A model generated the notes under the pieces. That model saw only the letters and a list, made by a program, of their open reading frames with translations. It did no database searches and was not told where the DNA came from. The translations under genes were made by a program, and so were the position numbers. Below, one piece after another: positions 23,977 through 27,646 of a stretch of 27,646 bases of DNA. Source of the DNA: Fusobacteriaceae bacterium (GTDB lineage Bacteria; Fusobacteriota; Fusobacteriia; Fusobacteriales; Fusobacteriaceae); the NCBI GenBank assembly GCA_016938425.1, contig JAFGUR010000281.1, positions 1 to 27,646 on the forward strand, given 5' to 3'. Positions within the stretch are counted from its first letter, which is position 1; every line of letters begins with the position of its first letter.

Positions 23977-25185
23977 ATGAAAGCATACTTGATTTTGGTT
24001 GGCTCAGAACTTCTAAATGGAGCTATGATTGATACAAATAGCATATATATGGCAGAAAAGTTAAATGAAATAGGGGTAGAAGTTGTAGGGAAAATATTTG
24101 CTCATGATAAAATTGAGGATATAAAAAAATCTATTTCTTATGCTAAAAAAAATGCTGACTTAGTAATATTATCAGGAGGGTTAGGACCTACAATTGATGA
24201 TTTGACAAAAGAGGCTATTGGAGAATATCTTGGTAAAATTTTAGTGGTAGATGAACTTCATAAAAAAGAAATGGAAAGAAAGTTTGCTGAAAGAGGGATA
24301 AAGGTATTATCTAAAAACTTAAAGGAAGTATCTGTTATAGAAGGAAGTGAAGTGTTTTATAACGAGCCAGGAATTGCACCAGCTTTTTTTATAGAGAATA
24401 TTTCTGCTTTTCCAGGAGTTCCTATGGAATTGAAAAATATGTTTCCTAAATATTTGACATATATTAAAGAAAAGTTTAAACTAAATGAAAAACTAATTGT
24501 GAAAGATTATATAGTTTGGGGAATACCAGAGTCTTTATTGGAAGAAAAAATAAAAGATTATTTTACAGATGATAGAGTATTTTTAGAATTTTTAGTAAAA
24601 GATTATGGAATAGTTGTTAGAATGGTTACAGAAGAAAAGAACAGTACTATTTTAAATGACTTATCTTTAAAACTTCAAAAAGTCTTAGGGGATTCTATTT
24701 TATATGAAGGATATAGACCATCAGAAGAAGTTTTAGTGAAAAAACTTTTGGAAAAAGGCTTAAAAATTTCTTTAGGAGAGTCTTGTACAGGAGGAATGAT
24801 TACAGAGAAAATAGTATCTGTAAGTGGCGCTTCTGGAACTTTGGTAGAAGGAATAGTAACTTATTCTAATGAATCTAAAGTAGAAAGATTAAGAGTAAAA
24901 GAAGAAACGTTAAATAACTATGGAGCTGTAAGTGAAGAAACTGTTAAGGAAATGCTAGAAGGCTTGAAAACTTCGGTAGGCATAGCTGTCTCTGGAGTGG
25001 CTGGTCCTTTAGGAGGAACTGAGGAAAAACCAGTGGGAACAGTATACATAGGAATCAAATTAGAAAATGAATTTTTTATAAATAAATATTTATTAAAAGG
25101 GGATAGGGAGAGAATTAGAATAAGAGCTTGTTATACTGCTATTAATAATCTCCTACAAATATTAGAAAAAAGAGGGTGTGAGTAA
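23977..25185 (+). CDS. cinA: CinA family protein (competence/damage-inducible protein A, NMN amidase)
   Basis: Two-domain CinA of 402 aa, full length. The N-terminal MoCF-like (COG1058) domain starts ILVGSELLNGAMIDTN and has LSGGLGPTIDDLT around 65-78; in relatives it hydrolyses ADP-ribose. The C-terminal PncC domain has SLGESCTGGMI around 265-275, with the Ser/Lys-type amidase site, and VSGVAGPLGGTEEKPVGTVY; in relatives it deamidates NMN for NAD recycling. TAGGAG lies before the ATG. The final base overlaps the next gene (TAATG). Involvement in competence is a name only. Confidence 0.95.
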   Translation: MKAYLILVGSELLNGAMIDTNSIYMAEKLNEIGVEVVGKIFAHDKIEDIKKSISYAKKNADLVILSGGLGPTIDDLTKEAIGEYLGKILVVDELHKKEMERKFAERGIKVLSKNLKEVSVIEGSEVFYNEPGIAPAFFIENISAFPGVPMELKNMFPKYLTYIKEKFKLNEKLIVKDYIVWGIPESLLEEKIKDYFTDDRVFLEFLVKDYGIVVRMVTEEKNSTILNDLSLKLQKVLGDSILYEGYRPSEEVLVKKLLEKGLKISLGESCTGGMITEKIVSVSGASGTLVEGIVTYSNESKVERLRVKEETLNNYGAVSEETVKEMLEGLKTSVGIAVSGVAGPLGGTEEKPVGTVYIGIKLENEFFINKYLLKGDRERIRIRACYTAINNLLQILEKRGCE

Positions 25186-25733
25186 TGAATTTAGGTGAAA
25201 AGTTAAAAAAAATAAGAAATGAAAAAGGATTTTCTCTGAGAGATTTGGCAAGTCAAGTAGACTTATCAGCGAGTTTCTTATCACAAATTGAGCAAAGCAA
25301 AGCTTCACCATCAATAGAAAATCTAAAAAAAATAGCAACATGTTTAGATGTAAGAGTAAGTTATTTAATAGAGGATGATGAAGTAAAAAAAGATACAGTT
25401 CTTATTAGAAAAACTGACAGATCAAGTATTGAAAGTATAGACTCTAACACAAAAATATCTTTATTAACAACAACAGATATAGATAAACAAATGGAGCCAA
25501 TTATTTATGAAATTGGACCTAAAGGAGAAAGTGGCAGAGACTTTTTTTCTCATCCAGGAGAAGAATTTGTATTTGTTTTAGATGGAGTATTGGAAATTGA
25601 TATATTAGAAAAAAAATATATATTAGAAGAGGGAGACAGTTTGTATTTTAAATCTACTCAAAAACATAAATTTGTTAACCCTACTGAAAATATGACAAAA
25701 GTTTTATGGGTTGTAACTCCACCAACATTTTAG
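25185..25733 (+). CDS. XRE family regulator with cupin domain
   Basis: Transcription factor of 182 aa. Residues 1-65 are an XRE helix-turn-helix (KLKKIRNEKGFSLRDLA, then SASFLSQIEQSKASPS as recognition region). About 105-175 are a cupin_2 barrel (FFSHPGEEFVFVLDGVLEID, then a GDSLYF turn), which would bind a small ligand. HTH-cupin proteins such as PuuR and MsmR-like regulators control metabolism of polyamines, fatty acids or phosphonates; the ligand here is unknown. The start overlaps the cinA stop by one base (TAATG). Its place between cinA and kdsC suggests it may regulate its own operon. Confidence 0.95.
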   Translation: MNLGEKLKKIRNEKGFSLRDLASQVDLSASFLSQIEQSKASPSIENLKKIATCLDVRVSYLIEDDEVKKDTVLIRKTDRSSIESIDSNTKISLLTTTDIDKQMEPIIYEIGPKGESGRDFFSHPGEEFVFVLDGVLEIDILEKKYILEEGDSLYFKSTQKHKFVNPTENMTKVLWVVTPPTF

Positions 25734-25743
25734 AAAGGGATTT

Positions 25744-26262
25744 ATGAATAAAAAATTAAAAAAAATAAAACTTATAGTTCTTGATGTGGACGGAACTATG
25801 ACTGATGGTAAAATTTATATAAATAACGAAGGTATAGAAATGAAAGCTTTTGATGTTAAAGATGGGTTTGCTATAGCAAATTGTTCTTCAGAAGGAATTG
25901 AAGTGGCAATAATAACAGGAAGACAATCAAAAGTTGTAGAAAAAAGAGCCGAAGAATTAAAAATTAAATATTGTTATCAAGGAATTCATGATAAAGCAAG
26001 TAAATTAAAAGAGCTTACAGAAAGTATAGGAATTGGACTTGAAGAAGTTTGTTATATTGGAGACGATATAAATGATTTACCAGCAATTAATATTGCAGGT
26101 TTTACAGCTACACCAAAGGATGGGGTAGAAGAAATTTTAAGCATAGTTGATTATGTTGCAAAAAGTAAAGGTGGTAAAGGGGCAATAAGGGAAGTTATTG
26201 AATTAATTTTAAGGGAACAAGACAAATGGGGAAATATAATCAGAAAGTATAATACCAAATAG
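25744..26262 (+). CDS. kdsC: 3-deoxy-D-manno-octulosonate 8-phosphate phosphatase
   Basis: HAD-type phosphatase that removes phosphate from Kdo-8-phosphate in lipopolysaccharide synthesis; 172 aa, the normal cap-less C0 type length. The catalytic motif is LDVDGTMTDG with nucleophile Asp14 and acid/base Asp16, then FDVKDGFAI around 36-45, TGRQSKVVEKRA (motif II) and GDDINDLPAI (motif IV). Its presence marks a Gram-negative envelope. A short AAAGGGA lies before the ATG. It is 15 bp ahead of the fakA gene and 10 bp after the XRE-cupin gene, with no terminator on either side. Confidence 0.95.
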   Translation: MNKKLKKIKLIVLDVDGTMTDGKIYINNEGIEMKAFDVKDGFAIANCSSEGIEVAIITGRQSKVVEKRAEELKIKYCYQGIHDKASKLKELTESIGIGLEEVCYIGDDINDLPAINIAGFTATPKDGVEEILSIVDYVAKSKGGKGAIREVIELILREQDKWGNIIRKYNTK

Positions 26263-26277
26263 TATGGAGGAATTTTA

Positions 26278-27646
26278 ATGGATAAACTGGAAATAAAGGT
26301 ACTAACTGCAGTAAGACTGGCGAAATTATTTATAGCTGGGAGCAGATGGGTATCAAAATATGCAGATGTTCTAAATGACCTTAATGTGTACCCAGTTCCT
26401 GATGGAGACACAGGGACAAATATGTCAATGACACTTCAAGCTGTTGAAAATGATTTAATAAAATTGAATCAAGAAATGACAATGGATGGGTTAATTGAAA
26501 CTGTGTCAGAGTCTGTTTTACTTGGAGCAAGAGGAAATTCAGGGACAATTTTATCTCAAATTATTCAAGGATTTTTAAGTGGAATAGTTGGGAAAACAGA
26601 ACTTAATATAAAAGATGTAATTCATGCATTTAATAAAGCAAGTGAGCAGGCTTATAAATCGGTTTCAGAGCCTGTTGAGGGGACAATATTAACTGTTATG
26701 AGAAAAGTAGCAGAAGAGGCATCAAGATGGCCAGAAGAAAAAGATAACTTTATAGATTTCTTAGTACATATGAAAAATACAGCAGGATTGGCAGTAGAAG
26801 AAACTAAAGAAATGTTACCAAAATTGAAGGAAGCAGGAGTAGTAGATGCAGGGGGGAAAGGACTTTTCTATTTTTTGGAAGGGTTTGAAAAATCTGTAAC
26901 TAATGTTGATTTATTAAAAGATTTGGAAAGAATTATTAATAATCAAGCAAAAAGAAAGAAAACAAAGGTATTTATAGAAGAAGATTTAACTTATATTTAT
27001 TGTACAGAATTTATAATAATGGCAGGGGAATTTGACGCTAATACATATAAAGATGAATTGAAAAATATGGGTGACTCTATGATTGTTGCTCAAACAAATA
27101 CGAAAACAAAGACTCATATACATACAAATAATCCAGGACAAGTTCTTGAGATAGCTGCAAAATATGGAGAATTATCAAATATAAAAATAGATAATATGAA
27201 GGTTCAACATAGGAGTTTAATTGTTGATGAAAATCATAAAACTTTTAAAGTTGTTCATTCTAACATAATAGTAGAACAAGATAATGTGAAAAATGGTGTT
27301 GCGTATATAGCTGTTGCAGATTCAGCAGAAATAGCTGAATTATTTATGAAAAAAGGAGCAGCAGGAGTAATAATAGGTGGACAAAGTAACAATCCAAGTG
27401 TAGCAGATTTTGAAGAATTACTAAGTTCTTTGACTTTCAAGAAATCATTTATATTACCGAACAATAAAAATATTATATCAACGGCAAAGTTAGTTTCAGA
27501 TAGAGCAAAACAAGAAACTCTTGTTTTAGAAACTAAATCTATGTTAGAAGGATATTATATATTAAGAAACGCTAAAACTAATACAATTGATGAAATTATT
27601 AAAGATTCTAAAAGAAATATCTCAATTGAAATTACAAAAGCTATAA
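26278..27646 (+). CDS. fakA: Fatty acid kinase FakA/DAK2 domain protein (3' end missing)
   Basis: Phosphorylates fatty acids held by FakB proteins, so that exogenous fatty acids enter phospholipid synthesis. The frame is open to the window edge (456 codons visible, of roughly 540-550 expected). The N-terminal DAK2 kinase domain has YPVPDGDTGTNMS with metal-binding Asp42 and Asp44, GARGNSGTILSQ around 82-93, EGTILTVM and VDAGGKG. A middle domain carries Cys242, His280 and His282 (YCTEF, THIHTNNPGQ), the family's putative zinc site. The C-terminal DegV-like part has VADSAEIAELF and IIGGQSNNPS. TATGGAGG is 7-8 bases before the ATG. No fakB is in view. Confidence 0.93.
   Translation, partial: MDKLEIKVLTAVRLAKLFIAGSRWVSKYADVLNDLNVYPVPDGDTGTNMSMTLQAVENDLIKLNQEMTMDGLIETVSESVLLGARGNSGTILSQIIQGFLSGIVGKTELNIKDVIHAFNKASEQAYKSVSEPVEGTILTVMRKVAEEASRWPEEKDNFIDFLVHMKNTAGLAVEETKEMLPKLKEAGVVDAGGKGLFYFLEGFEKSVTNVDLLKDLERIINNQAKRKKTKVFIEEDLTYIYCTEFIIMAGEFDANTYKDELKNMGDSMIVAQTNTKTKTHIHTNNPGQVLEIAAKYGELSNIKIDNMKVQHRSLIVDENHKTFKVVHSNIIVEQDNVKNGVAYIAVADSAEIAELFMKKGAAGVIIGGQSNNPSVADFEELLSSLTFKKSFILPNNKNIISTAKLVSDRAKQETLVLETKSMLEGYYILRNAKTNTIDEIIKDSKRNISIEITKAI

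Overview
The window is strongly AT-rich and most likely comes from a Fusobacterium chromosome, probably the F. nucleatum/periodonticum group. The main grounds are a single-chain patatin–POTRA–barrel phospholipase of the FplA type, Gram-negative envelope genes (kdsC, outer-membrane barrel, lipoproteins) beside genes more familiar from Firmicutes (fakA, a TrpXYZ-like ABC transporter), and many AT-rich codons with TTG/GTG starts. The species call is inference. No rRNA, tRNA, CRISPR array or complete insertion sequence was seen.

Layout. Bases 1-2764 hold the 3' part of a nitroreductase gene and a membrane chemoreceptor (MCP). Bases 2769-6026 carry two minus-strand genes, the FplA-like phospholipase and an unrecognised 194-aa protein. 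They are separated by about 530 bp that contains a 139-bp MITE-like insertion and a perfect 50-bp palindrome. Bases 6291-10288 hold a YgiQ-type radical SAM gene, der, and an EamA transporter. Bases 10370-13047 hold a small secreted protein and a surface 5'-nucleotidase lipoprotein, with copy A of a ~240-bp dispersed repeat between them. Bases 13398-16173 are a three-gene ABC importer operon with a consensus promoter and a leader containing two similar stem-loops. Bases 16237-17421 hold copy B of the dispersed repeat, then a thioredoxin-like gene and coaE. A minus-strand lipoprotein with a catalytically dead LytM domain (17438-18151) faces coaE.

From 18292 to the right edge, nine plus-strand genes lie almost end to end with short or negative gaps and no visible terminator: a GldA-like dehydrogenase, a U32 protein, pgpA, a soluble GAF-PAS histidine kinase, a receiver-only response regulator, cinA, an XRE-cupin regulator, kdsC and a right-truncated fakA. 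Several act on lipids or the envelope: PgpA makes phosphatidylglycerol, KdsC makes Kdo for LPS, and FakA activates exogenous fatty acids. The embedded kinase/receiver pair and XRE-cupin regulator could tie signalling to envelope supply, but that is inference.

The least explained material is non-coding: two unrelated MITE-like families with terminal inverted repeats and flanking direct repeats, the tandem stem-loop leader of the ABC operon, and a recurring extended -10 promoter core (TATGnTATAAT).
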